Both the position numbers and the translations under genes were made by a program. A stretch of DNA of 64,000 bases from Closterium sp. NIES-65 (lineage: Eukaryota > Streptophyta > Zygnematophyceae > Desmidiales > Closteriaceae), in the NCBI GenBank assembly GCA_948144175.1, contig CANXME010002192.1, positions 2,542,001 through 2,606,000 of the forward strand. Direction: 5' to 3'. This document shows positions 53,601-64,000 of the stretch, piece after piece. The stretch's first letter is position 1. Every line of letters starts with the position of its first letter. The notes under the pieces were generated by a model. It had not been told where the DNA came from. It searched no databases and worked only from the letters and a program-made list of their open reading frames with translations.

Positions 53601-55556
53601 CGTGCCCCTTTGCCTTGTCCTCCTGCGTCCTCTCTTCCTGCTTTTGCCGACCCGGAGTCGGACTCTCTTCGTGGTGCCAGTCCTACTGTCACGCGTCTCC
53701 TGGCGACTGTCGTCACTGACCCCTCCTTTGAGTCCACTGCTGCGTCTACTCTTGTTGCTGAGCTCGTCGACTTTGCTGCTCGCTTTCGTCTAGACTACGC
53801 TGCTAGTCTTGTTGCTGAGTCTGCGTCTGTCTGTCCTCCGTCCGTCGGGGGTGAGTGTGCTCTTGGCACGGACGTCCTTGAGGACAGGCAGGACGAGTTC
53901 CAGTGTCTGGCTGCTGCTTCACCTCATCTCGCGTCCGTACTGCTTACCCCTGAGGGAGACCCGGATGCACTAGACATCCCGACTCCGCGCTCTTACGCGG
54001 AGGCCGTAGAGGGTCCCTACTCCTCTCAGTGGCAGGCAGCTATGGATGCAGAGATGGCTTCCTGGAAGTCCACAGGCACCTACGTTGACGTGGTTCCCCC
54101 TCCTGGGGCGAACATCGTCAGTGGCATGTGGATCTTCAGGGTGAAGCGGCCGCCGGGCTCTCCACCTGTCTTCAAGGCGCGTTACGTGGCTCGTGGCTTC
54201 AGTCAGCGGCAGGGAGTTGACTACTTTCAGACCTTCTCTCCCACCCCGAAGATGACCACTCTTCGGGTGCTGCTACACGTAGCAGCTCAGCGTGACTACA
54301 AGCTTCACTCCCTTGACTTCAGCACTGCTTTCCTGCAGGGTAGCCTGCACGAGGAGATCTGGTTGCGCCGTCCACCTGGCTTCACTGGGACTTTCCCTCC
54401 TGGCACCCAGTGGAGCCTCCGACGGCCAGTCTACGGTCTCCGCCAGGCACCGCGCGAGTGGCACGACACACTGAGGACTACACTTGCGGCTCTTGGGTTT
54501 GCTCCCTCTACTGCTGACCCGTCCCTGTTTCTACGCACCGACACCTCTCTGCCGCCGTTCTACATCCTCGTGTACGTTGACGACTTGGTCTTTGCCACAG
54601 GTGACACTGCTGGACTCGCCCACGTGAAGTCCGAGCTGCAGAAGAGACACACGTGCACAGACCTGGGTGAACTGCGCAGCTACCTTGGCTTGCAGATCAC
54701 CCGGGACAGAGCACGCCGCACCATTACCCTGACTCGGTCACACATGGTGCAGCAGGTCCTTCAGCGCTTCGGCTTCACGTACTCCTCGCCTCAGGCCACT
54801 CCTCTGTCTACTCGCCACTCGCTCTCAGCTTTGCCTTCGGATGAGTCCGTAGAGTCGAGTGGCCCGTACCCAGAGCTTGTTGGCTGCCTCATGTACCTGA
54901 TGACCTGCACACGACCTGACCTTGCATACCCTCTTAGCATTCTTGCACGCTATGTTTCTCCTGGGAGACACAGACCAGAGCACATGGCTGCAGCGAAGAG
55001 GGTGTTGCGCTACTTGTGCAGTACGTCGGGCATGGGGCTAGTGCTTGGAGGGCGGAGTCCAGTGGTCCTCACTGGGCACGCGGACGCTTCTTGGGCAGAC
55101 GACCAGGCTACGCAGCGGTCGTCACAGGGTTACACCTTCAGCCTTGGTTCCGGCTCTGTTTCGTGGCGGGCTACTCGCTCGTCTTCTGTTCTCGGCTCCA
55201 GTTGTGAGGCTGAGATCTACGCCGGGGCCATGGCTGCACAGGAGCTTCGCTGGCTTACCTACCTGCTGACTGACCTCGGAGAGCCGCCTCATTCCCCTCC
55301 GGTGCTGTACGTAGACAACAAGGCCATGCTAGCCTTGTGTCGGGAGCAACGCCTGCAGCACAGAACGAAGCACATTGCTCTCCGCTACTTTCTTGCTCGT
55401 GAGTTGCAGCAGCGTGGTCAGTTGCGACTTGCGTACGTGGCCTCTGAGGCCAACACTGCTGATGTTTTCACCAAGGCACTTGCGCCTTGTGATCATCAGC
55501 GCTTCTGTACTCAGCTTGGTCTTGTGCCTGTCTTGCCTCACTTGCTCACCTCTTGA
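49622..55556 (+). CDS. Copia Gag-Pol polyprotein of element 3, one frameshift
   Basis: Gag begins MASPSVLTFDAEGRAIDFE (49622). At 50084-50093 a run of ten C shifts the frame; element 1 has nine and stays open. From there a frame of over 1,800 codons is unbroken to TGA at 55556. Landmarks: poly-Gly tract (50413-50625), Gln run (~50660), zinc finger C-X13-C-X3-H-X4-C (50772-50843), protease TLDSGASRSFF (~51160), integrase HHRLGHPS (~51633) with LHMDVWGP, MHSDRGGEF and SPQQNGIAERR as DDE core, a long Gly/Ala/Glu/Pro-rich linker (~52620-53900), RT (VKRPPGSPPVFKARYVARGF, then VYVDDLVFATGD ~54570), and RNase H (GHADASWADD, SCEAEIYAG), ending FTKALAP. The domain order PR-IN-RT-RH defines copia. Confidence 0.93.
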
Positions 55557-55766
55557 CCTTGCTTGTACTGTTACATATATATACACCTGCTCGTGCTTGT
55601 CTAGCTTTCTATATATATGTACTCATGCTTGTGAACTGGCCTTGTGGCCTTGAACTTGTGCTCGGAATGTGTGGTGACTTTGTGATCCACCCTGAGCTTG
55701 CTTTGCTTTGCTTTGCTTGACTGGTCTTGTGACCGCTTGTTCTCCCCCACTTTGCCTATGGGGGTG

Positions 55767-55897
55767 TGTCAGAACATTATAGCTTATGCTTTTGTGTAGG
55801 CTGTTGTGGGGTAGCCCATATGGGGTACAACCCAATTAGGGTTAGTACTTGTACCGAAATGTTTCATAGTTTATCCATTCTCGTTCTCATCTTCTCA
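55767..55897 (+). repeat. 3' LTR of copia element 3 (131 bp)
   Basis: Starts TGTCAGAACATTATAGC and ends CTCATCTTCTCA, preceded by the polypurine tract GCCTATGGGGGTGTG. Confidence 0.93.
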
Positions 55898-55902
55898 TGC
55901 AA

Positions 55903-57597
55903 CTCTCGAAGGAGGAAGTACCTGACGTTGATGTGCTTCACTCTGCTCTCCAGTCGAGGCCAACGACACAGGAGAATCATCGCCTTGTTGTCAGCAAACA
56001 AGGTCGGTGCAGAGCTCGGCCGCTCACCAAGGTCAGTGAGCAAGAAGGTCAACCAGCGTAGCTCTTGTGCAGCAAGGGCTCCAGCGTAGATCTCGGCCTC
56101 CGCGGTAGAAGTCGCAACAGAAGAGGACCGAGTGGACCTCCACGGAATAGCTCCAGAGCCAAGGCTGAAACAGTAACCCTGCGTAGACCTGTGAGTCTCA
56201 ACGTCGTCGGCGTAGGAGGAGTCGTAGTGACTGGTGAGTACAACTGGCTGTGTCCCTCCAAGTACAAGCCCCATGTCTGATGTCGCGCCGAGGTACTTGG
56301 CCACCCTCTTAGCCGCCGTCCAATGAACAGGACGGTGTCTCCCAGTCGCAACAAAGCGAGAAAGGATGCTAAGAGGGAAGGCGAGGTCCGGGCGAGTATA
56401 CGTCATTAGGTACATGAGGCAGCCCACCAGCTCTGCGTAGGGACCAGTGGGCTCGAACGGCTCGTCAGGAAAAGGCCCAGTGAGTCTGTGGTCTACAGCA
56501 AGAGGGGTGGGAGTAGGAGAAGAGTGCTGAAGCCCGAACTGCTAAAGGACCTGCTGCACCATGTGTGACTGAGTCAGAGTGATGGTGCGAGCGGCTGTGT
56601 CCTTGGAGATCTGCAGGCCAAGGTAGCGGCGCAGTTCCCCAAGGTCAGTGCAGGTGTGTCTCTTCTGCAGTTCGGACTTCACCTCCGCCAGTGCAACTGT
56701 GTCGGCTGTGGCAAAACCAGGTTGTCAACGTAGACGAGAACGAAGAAAGGTGTGCGCCCACGACGAACAAACAGCGACGGGTCGGGGGAAGACGGCTCAA
56801 ACCCGAGGTCGGACAGAGTAGAGCGGAGAGTGTCGTGCCACTCACGGGGTGCCTGGCTGAGACCGTAGACCGGTCGTCTGAGGCTCCACTGGGTCCAGGC
56901 GGGAAGGTGCCAGTGAAGCCCGGAGGACAACGCAACCAGATCTCCTCGTGTAGACTGCCCTGGAGGAAAGCAGTGGAGAAGTCAAGAGAGTGTAACTCGT
57001 AGTCTCTCTGCGCTGCTACGTGCAGTAACACCCGAAGAGTGGTCATCTTCGGGGTGGGTGCGAAGGTCTGAAAGAAGTCAACTCCCTCACGCTAACTGAA
57101 CCCTCTAGCCACGTAGCGTGCCTTGAAGACTGGGGGAGATCCCGGCGGCCGCTTCACCTTGAAGATCCACATGTCGTCAACTATGTTCGCCCCTGGGGGG
57201 GGAACCTCGTCAATGGAAGTGCCTGTGGACCTGTAGGAGGCCATCTCTGCGTCCATGGCAGCTCTCCACTGAGAGGCCCAAAGCCCTGACACTGCCTCAG
57301 CGTAAGTGCGAGGAGTAGGTATGTCAGGAGCGTCGGGGTCTCCCTCAGGAGTAAGGAGCATGTCACAGAGATGAGGCAAAGCAGCTGCCAGGAACTCTAG
57401 CTCAAACTTTCTGTCCTCTAGGACGTCACAGCCAAAGGCAGACTCACCCCCGGCGGATAGAGGACGGACAAGAGGAGCAGCCACAACACGAGTGGCGTAG
57501 TCAAGGCGACGCGTGGCAGTAAAGTCAGTGACAGCGGCAGTGAGGACCGTGATGGAGGAAGGAGAGGCACGAGGGTCTGTAAGAAGAGAGGCGAGAA

Positions 57598-57680
<83 letters not shown>

Positions 57681-58018
57681 GGCGGTACGTGCGGTAGTAG
57701 TCAGTGACCAGAGTGGACAGGGAGGCAGTGAGAGACGACTTAGGATGACGAGGAAGAACGGACGGAGGAGGACGAGGAGGACTAGGGCGAAACAACACGG
57801 TACGGAGGTCAGTGACAGGTGACGAAGGACGAGCACGAGGGGGACGAGAGGTCCAAGTGTGGGCGAGAGGAGAGGGAGACGGAGGAGATTGAGAACGAGG
57901 GAACACACCCGGAGCTGAGTCCGGAGGAGGAAACATAGGACCGAACACAGGAGGGGAGGAGGGGAGACCAAGGGCCCGAAGGCCAGAAACAGGGGCCGGA
58001 GGCTGCTCCGGTTGCTGC

Positions 58019-58060
<42 letters not shown>

Positions 58061-61000
58061 CGCTGCAACTCCAACCTCTCACGCTCCACCCACTGCTGAA
58101 CCTCCGACCTCTCACGCTCCAAACGCTGCTGCTCCTCACGCTCTAGACGAAGAAGGGCCTGGTAACGAGTCGGGTAGGGGTGAGGAGGAGGAGGAGTGGT
58201 GTCAGGAGATGCAGCAGAAGAACCGGCTCCGTCCTCGACAGTACTCGGCTGAGCACCCCTAGAGCGAGTACCTCCCGCGGCAGCACGACCAGTACCTGTA
58301 GGAGGTGTACCCGCACCCCCAGTCGTGGTGCCTCCAGTGGCACCAGCACCAGCCCCAAACTCTCCAGCTCCAGAAACACCACCAGCTCCGGCACCACCAC
58401 CAGCTCCAGTACCCTCGGAACGGGCAGCTGCGGCAGGTGCACGCTCAGCGCCAACGCCAACACCCCCAGAGCGAGCAACGCCAGAGCCCTCACCTCGAGC
58501 ACCAACACCCTCAGAGGCCGCAGTGGCCAGTAAAGGAAGCACTGACGGCTACTGCGGAGGCGGTGAGGACGACTGTGGGGAAGGAGGAGAGACCTGGGGG
58601 GGTACCAAGGGGGGGGGGAGTAGCGTGGGACACACCAGACAGAGCGGGAACAGGGGGGGGGTACAGGAGGAGGAGGGGCGGGAGGAGGAGGAGCTGGAGC
58701 CAGGAAGAGGGGAGGGGGGGGGACCGGGAGACCTCGACAGGGGTACCGGTGGGAGGGAGGGTGGTAAAAGGTGAAGTTAGAGGAGCCCTCTGGGAAACCA
58801 AGGAAGACACAGGGGACAGCGCGAGGCGAGATCTTGTCCGCAGAGGTGTCGCGGACAAGAGCCAAGCAGCCCCAGACACTAAACCTCGACGCAACACCAG
58901 GGGACCCTGTCCAAAGACTTGTCGGTGAAGCCTTTGGCCGAGAGACGCGAGGCCAGAGGTTCAGCTGGTGAGCGGCGTACCGAGCCGCGTAGGGCCACAG
59001 AAAATGGGGCGCGTGGGCGTGGATCATGGAGGTGCGGGCGATCTCCATGACCAGGCCTAAGCGGCGCTCAGCAACCCCATTCTGCTGTGGAGAGTCTGGA
59101 AGAGTCTAGGACTGGGTGATGCCCTGCTCAGCACAGAATCTGGCGAGAATGCCGGAGCGAAACTCTCACCCACGGTCGGAGTGAAGACAACTGACACGAC
59201 GATCGCGAGTGCCCTCGATGGCGAGGAGCCACCGGATCAGCGTAGAAGTTACATCGGACTTCTTCGCCAAAGGGAACACGGTGGTGTACTGAGAGTAGTC
59301 GTCAATGACCACCAGAAAGAAACTCTCACGCGCAGGGCCAAGGCGGGAAGCGGGGCCCCAGACGTCTAAGTGGAGAGTCTCGAAGGGCTCGGTGGCCGGA
59401 CGAAGGGAGGAGGAGTGAGGGGTGGCGCGCAGCCGACCCTGGACACAAGGACCGCACGGAGGAGCTGGGGATGGCGGGAGTGGCGGGAGGACTCGGGGGA
59501 GGCCTAAGACAAGACGCTGACTGGACATAGCGCGGAGACGAGGGAGGGAAGGGTGACCAAGGCGGTGGTGTCAGAGGAGGGAGGGGTGGGCAAGCGACCA
59601 ACACGAGCACGACGCAGCAAATACGCCTGACACAGCAACCTGACTGGACCCAGCTACCTGGTGGGACGGGGGAACCTGACGGGGGTCGGTGCGGAGGGTG
59701 TACACACCGGAGCCCGGCTCCTGGCAAAAAGTGGCCAAGGGGGCGTACGTGTCACCGTCCACACAGACCGCGGTGTCACCAGAAGGCTCAACCCAGACCC
59801 CGACGTGCTATCTCGCCAGGGTGCCCACACCAACCAGGTTCCGAGAGAACGTAGGAACGTGGAGGCCAGTCAAGGAACCGGAAGGAGCAGCTGGGCACGG
59901 GAGTGTAGTGGCGTGAGTCGCAATGACCGGTCCCGAAGAGGGATCGGCCAGTGCTACAGGGACAGGCGCTGGTAGCGGAGAGAGAGTCGTGCAGTTGCGG
60001 AAGAAGCAGTGTGACGCTCCGGGGTCCAGTGTGAAGGAGAGAGAGGCGACAGCCGAGGGAGTACCTGTACTAGTAGCTAAACGAGATCCTACACTAGCAC
60101 TTACTTTAGCAACAGGCAAAGATTCCAAGCTAGGTACAGGCAAGTACACAGATCCATAAGCACTATAGTCAACATCAGCATACATTTCATATGACCTAGC
60201 ATCATCCATAGTCATATCAAAAACAGCAATACCACGAGCAAGAAGTGTCCCCCAGCATGGCGGCGGGGGAGCAGAGGGGCCGTGGTGCAAGCGGTAGAGG
60301 TCGTCGAGACGACTGAAGCAGCATGCAGCAGAGTGGTCGGGGCGGCCACAGTACGAGTCCCGACGAGGACCCGTAAGGATCCAGTACTCACAGGGACCAA
60401 CGTCGCGGCCGGCCGAGCGAGGTCCCCGACTGGAGGGGGCGCCACTGCGCCCAGTGCTCTGGGGACCCGCTGACCTCCACTGCTGTTGAGGGCCCCACTG
60501 CTGCGGAGGGCCCTACTGCTGTGGAGGGCCCCACTGCTGAGGCTGCTGCTGATGGCCCTGATGCTGCTGCTGCTGCTGTCCCTGCCGCTGCTGCTGTCCA
60601 GGCGGTGTCAGGTGCTGAGGAGTCGGCTGCTGCTGCTACTGGGACCCCTCACCACCAGTGAAAACTCCACCGTCGAAAGGAGGGCCGTCAGGTCCCGAGC
60701 CACCCCCACCACCACTTGCACCACCTGCTCCACCGCCACCGCCACTACCCACACCACCTCCAGTACCCCCGCCGCCCTTCCCGCCCCTCTTACCAGCCTT
60801 GCCACGTTTCTGCCCACCAGAGACAGAAACAACCACCGTCTCCTCAGAGGCAGAAGACGTGGGGGTGGCAAGTGAGGCAGAGAAGGTGGGAAGCTGTGGT
60901 ACCGCACACCCCTCAAAAAGACGAGGAGGAGGCGCAGAAGAGGTAGAGGCAACAATGAGAAGGTTACTCTCGATCTTCGAGAGAACCGTCTCAAGAAGAT

Positions 61001-61625
61001 CGATGGTAAGCTCAGTGGGGTGCTTCAGAAGAAGCGCGTCGCGGGCTGTGGCTAGGCGGTCAGGGAGGCGAGTGACTAGCCAGTGAATAGTGAGCCACAT
61101 AGGGGGTGGGGCAAGGGCAAGCTGGTCCTCAGTGCAAGCAGCGCGAAAGCGAGCATCAAGGGAGCGCAGGTGAGTAGCGAGGTCAGAGACAGTCTCAAAG
61201 GAGACGAGGTCAGGGTAGATAAAGGGTACGAGGAGGCGACTGAGCGAAGCAGATGAGGGAGTGGAGTAGCGAGTAACAATAGCCTTATACAGATCTGCAG
61301 CAGACTTGACCTGAGCGAAGTGGACTGCCTCTATCGGCGGGAGAAGGTCGGTCAGGGCGAGGCAGGCAGCGGCGTCACGAGACTCCCACACGTCGCGAGC
61401 GAGGAGCTGGCGCTGGTAGTCGGCCTCCTGCTCAGAAGTAGGCGGTGGGGTAGTGGGCAGCGGCTGAGGCTGCAGAGGGGCGGTCTGAGTGCCGGACGCG
61501 TGTGCGAACAAGTGCACGCCATCCTGCCGCTGGCTCTTAAGGTGGCGCTGCGTCTGCGTAAGCCACGTACTAAAGTGAATCGGTCTCCCTTCAGGGTCAA
61601 ATCGAAGTACTCGGGAGGTCGCCAT
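55903..61625 (-). pseudogene. Degenerate copia Gag-Pol of element 4 (main part)
   Basis: Gag starts MATSRVLRFDPEGRPIHFST at 61625 and runs to a glycine-rich tract and a stop at 60636. A second frame carries the zinc finger (CEYWILTGPRRDSYC then GRPDHSAACC, near 60315-60400) and protease-like FTLDPGASHCFF, where the catalytic Asp-Ser-Gly is changed to Asp-Pro-Gly. Integrase pieces follow (HHRLGHPS, LHLDVWGPA, LHSDRG near 59170, MEIARTSMIHAHAPHFLWPY at 59048). Then come a linker with Gln and (CT)n-encoded Ser-Leu runs, RT (MWIFKVKRPPGSPPVFKARY; a CAG-to-TAG-like stop after ARGFS at 57092) and RNase H (YDSSYADDVETHRSTQGY) to the point of interruption. Several frames, so inactive. Confidence 0.9.
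57600..57678. repeat. (GA)n microsatellite inside element 4
   Basis: A run of ~39 GA units in the linker region. It is in frame as alternating Ser/Leu codons on the minus strand. Confidence 0.95.
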
Positions 61626-62107
61626 AGGGGGCGAAACTGAGAGAGCGCGGCTGCCAGCCGCGGGAGGGGGAGACAGTCAGTGGCGTGTGGGCAAGCGCGC
61701 AGGCGTGCAGGTGGGCAGGCGGCGTGGCATGCGGACAGGCGGCGCGGCGCGGCGCGCTGGCTGGCGGGCGGCATGCGCGCCGGCGTGGCGCGCTGGCGTG
61801 CGAGCTGGCGTGCGCGCTGGCGTGGGCGCTGGCGTGCGCGCTGGCGTGCGCGCTGGCAGGCCTGCTGGCTAGGGCGCTGGCGGGCCTGATGGCTAGGGCG
61901 CTGGCGGGCCTGTTGGCTAGGGCGCTGGCGGGCCTGCTGGCGAAGGCGCTGGCGGGCCTGCTGGCTAGGGCGCTGGCGGGCCTGCTGGCTAGCGTGCTTA
62001 GGGCAGACGGGGGGGGGGGGGGGGGGGGGGGGTTTCACGCCAAGGCTAGCCACGGCCGAAGTCTAGGAACGGCGGAGACTAAGTGTGGCCTAGGAACGGC
62101 GAACCTA
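61626..62107 (-). other. Leader of element 4 with tandem repeats and a G24 run
   Basis: A 24-bp GCGCTGGCGGGCCTGCTGGC-type repeat (about 61850-62000) and GCGCTGGCGTGC 12-mers (61790-61860), then a G homopolymer at 62009-62032. Arg/Gln/Ala-rich frames here are artefacts. Confidence 0.75.
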
Positions 62108-62119
62108 CTGCTGATACCA

Positions 62120-62236
62120 TCTTAGAAACTAAACACAGCAGAATGAGTTGGATTGATTGGGTTGGGGTACAAATGCCTAACCCTAACTGTTTGTACCCCA
62201 TATAGCATGACCCACTAGAGGCTATAACATTTGACA
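62120..62236 (-). repeat. 5' LTR of copia element 4 (117 bp)
   Basis: On the minus strand TGTCAAATGTTATAGCC ... TTTAGTTTCTAAGA, followed directly by TGGTATCAGCAG, a primer-binding site of initiator-Met type (62108-62119). Confidence 0.93.
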
Positions 62237-62241
62237 ACTAT

Positions 62242-62608
62242 GCTCGATGTGCATTTGTAGGTGATGATGTGATGTGAAGCACTTTGCTTCGTTGAGCGTA
62301 GGGTGGTAGGTGTGTTGCAACTGCAGCAAAATGTTTACAGCCGTGCCCGGCGCCAACATCCTAAACTCGGGCCCAATGGGACGAGCCAATCATATTTGTC
62401 CATGTGTACTTGGTTTTCTGTCGCACAATGTCGCGATACATCAGCTGTTTGTGACGCGTAAATTTGTAAATTTACAGACGCGACTCGGGAAAACGGGCAT
62501 GTGGATAAGAAAGAACTCTGGCGAATTGATGATTTATTTCTGACATCTCTCTTACACTCTTTAAACACTAGCTACATAGTTGCAAAAAATATCACTACCA
62601 CACCAACT
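62242..62608. other. Right-hand flank of the nested copia insertion
   Basis: By the target-site evidence this continues the DNA upstream of the Harbinger transposase gene (ends at 48849). TGTGACGCGTAAATTTGTAA (62449) and AAATTTACAGACGCGACTCG form a local inverted repeat that might belong to an element end. No matching partner was identified on the left. Confidence 0.5.
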
Positions 62609-64000
62609 TTATGAAACAGCTGTCACAACATTGTTCTTTTCACTCCCCTGCCCTAACCTCCCTGCTGCTGCTCCAACAACGGCACCTAACCCCTCCCCTC
62701 CATGCCCACCACCATTGCCAACTGCTAACACCCCCCCCCCTGCCCCTCCCTGCTGAAACTGCTGCTGACCTACGGGCACTAGCGCACCATTCACATCACC
62801 ACCAGGCGCACCGACCAATGGCATCGCAGCTCCGGAAGGATCAACGGCTGCGGTTCCATCTGGTGGCATGTGCGGTGGCAGTGCGTGCGGGCCAAGTCCC
62901 GAGGATGTCAGAGGGAGGGCGGCGGCAGGATGGAGGCTTGATGGGGCTGGAGAGTGTGTGGACGGACCACCTGGTGCTGCCTTGCTATTCAACCTCTCCT
63001 GAGAATGGGATGGAGTGGGATGGAGCAGATGAGTGGATGAGTGGAGGGCATGGATGGATTGGGATGGAGCAGATGGAGAAGTTGTGTCAATGAGTGGATG
63101 GGATGAATGGAGTGGATGGGTATGGGGAGTAGCAGAGGAAGAAAGAACAGCAGCAGCTATTACAACAGATTAAGCAACCGCGCTATCCACACACCTGCAG
63201 CAGCACCGTTCTGCCAGGCCACCTTGTGGCATTCCCCCTGCAAGCTTTGTGCTGCAAGCTCTGTGCTGCATGCTCTGTGCTGCATGCTCTGTGCTGCATG
63301 CTCTGTGCTGCATGCTCTGTGCTGCATGCTCTGTGCTGCATGCTCTGTGCTGCATGCTCTGTGCTGCATGCTCTGTGCTGCATGCCCAGAGGGCGTTCTG
63401 CTGCGCCATCTTATGGCACTCCTCCTGCATGCGCTGCAGCTCCCTTTTGACAACCATACCCACCCACCCACCCACCCACCCACCCACCTGCAGCAGTGCG
63501 TTCTGCTGAGCCATCTTGTGGCACTCCTCCTGCATGCGCTGCAGCTCCACTCGAATCGTCTGATTCTCGTCCGTCAGCGCGCGCACCCGCCCCATCAGAT
63601 CCTCACACTCCGCCTGCATTGGGCGGGGGGGGGAGTGTGTGGGGTTGGGGAAGAGGGGTGAAGAGATTGGCAGGCGGGCAAGGCAGAGACAAGAGGCAGA
63701 GGTTTAGGAACAGAGGACACCAGCTCGAATCGTCTGATTCTCGTCTGTGAGTGCGCGCACCCGCCCCATCACATCCTCACACTCCGCCTGGATTGGGGGG
63801 AAGAAGCAGAGGTTGATGGGAGGGTGAGGTGAGGGAAGAGAAGAGAGGGGAGTGGTGAGATCATGCACGCACCCGCCCCATCAGATCCTCACACTCCGCC
63901 TGGGGGTGAGGGAATAGTTTTTGTAAGAGGAGAAGACAATTGTAAGAGGAAAAGGCATTCGTAAGAGGAAAATACGTTTGTAAATGAGAAGACACTTGTG
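62609..64000 (-). CDS. bZIP transcription factor, G-box-binding (GBF) type, 3' part only
   Basis: Last exon 62998-62609 (ERLNSKAAPGGPSTHSPAPS ... stop TAA 62609-62611) and a zipper exon 63614-63488: AECEDLMGRVRALTDENQTI, then LQRMQEECHKMAQQNALLQ. Heptad leucines/hydrophobics and the QAECEELQxRV-like start match the zipper of plant GBF proteins, which bind CACGTG as dimers. The basic region and N-terminus lie beyond the window. The zipper exon has partial copies on both sides, so which copies are used, and whether other exons intervene at 62999-63487, is uncertain. Confidence 0.72.
63185..63450 (-). repeat. 14-bp tandem repeat and zipper-exon decoys
   Basis: TGCTCTGTGCTGCA repeats about ten times (63249-63383). 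On either side are partial copies of the zipper exon's 3' end (ECHKMAQQNAL at 63385-63445, ECHKVAWQN at 63190-63237). Confidence 0.85.
63700..63905 (-). repeat. Upstream decoy copies of the bZIP zipper exon start
   Basis: Acceptor plus AECEDVMGRVRALTDENQTI at about 63725-63792, cut mid-exon. A shorter copy (AECEDLMGRV) lies at 63868-63901. Confidence 0.8.

Larger units (their letters stand above)
49328..55897 (+). mobile_element. Ty1/copia element 3, nested in element 4, near-intact coding
   Basis: A plus-strand element with target duplication TGCAA at 49323-49327 and 55898-55902. The 3' LTR (55767-55897, 131 bp) is complete. The 5' LTR keeps only its first ~20 bp (49328-49347) before unrelated leader sequence, so its promoter part and primer-binding site are missing. 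Gag-pol is open apart from one frameshift in a C tract. It is the youngest insertion of this cluster. Confidence 0.93.
48855..62236 (-). mobile_element. Ty1/copia element 4, complete with TSD, split by element 3
   Basis: The minus-strand element has a 5' LTR at 62120-62236 and a 3' LTR at 48855-48971. The target duplication ACTAT is present at 48850-48854 and 62237-62241. The element is split within RNase H by element 3: 48971-49327 holds the last ~45 codons (ASEANTADIFTKALQP) and 55898-62119 the rest. Removing element 3 and one TGCAA copy rejoins the frame exactly. LTR copies differ at 3 of 117 positions. The internal genes are decayed. Confidence 0.95.

Noticed and set aside
45980-62608. 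Terminal inverted repeats of the Harbinger-like element
   Set aside because: Candidate words near 46040 and 62450 do not align as an inverted pair; no TWA target duplication could be fixed.

Overview
The window looks like nuclear DNA of a streptophyte (land-plant-lineage) organism, most plausibly a zygnematophyte-type alga such as Closterium. That placement is inference. It rests on plant-type transcription factors (a WRKY-like protein, two ILR3-like subgroup IVc bHLH proteins, a G-box-type bZIP), a plant-style ARP5, spliced genes with GT-AG introns, and many Ty1/copia elements. No bacterial operons, rRNA, tRNA or CRISPR arrays were recognised.

Layout. 1-4112: 5' part of a minus-strand copia element (element 1), cut by the window edge. 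4211-10532: a plus-strand copia element (element 2) with ~1 kb LTRs full of a CCGCGG-rich minisatellite. 10556-10925: old copia LTR remnant. 14086-16591: WRKY-like gene. 17881-22758 (-): GT61-type glycosyltransferase-like membrane protein. 24042-38303 (-): ARP5, 12 exons, with an antisense RLE-type LINE fragment and a 43-copy 23-bp satellite in its introns. 40517-41905 and 44269-45396 (+): paralogous bHLH genes. 46228-48757: a PIF/Harbinger-like pair (SANT/Myb-like protein and DDE transposase, converging). 48855-62236: a minus-strand copia element (element 4) beside the transposase gene, itself split by a plus-strand copia element (element 3, 49328-55897). Both insertions have matching target-site duplications, which give the order of events. 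62609-64000 (-): 3' part of a bZIP gene.

The most unusual signal is shared by the host genes. They are full of local direct duplications of exon fragments ('decoy exons' that keep splice sites but are cut mid-exon). At many duplication junctions sits a short palindrome centred on GAG-NNNN-CTC, often TTTTGAG-N4-CTCAAAA with core TCGA, AATT, GCGC or similar. This occurs in the GT61 gene, ARP5 and one bHLH gene. I know of no described element of this form. An assembly or haplotype artefact must be excluded first.

Other points: the short-LTR copia elements encode a non-canonical Gag zinc finger (C-X13-C-X3/4-H-X4-C) where element 2 has the usual C-X2-C-X4-H-X4-C; the WRKY zinc finger is split by ~143 residues; a 10-bp array of splice-donor-like words lies just after ARP5 exon 2.
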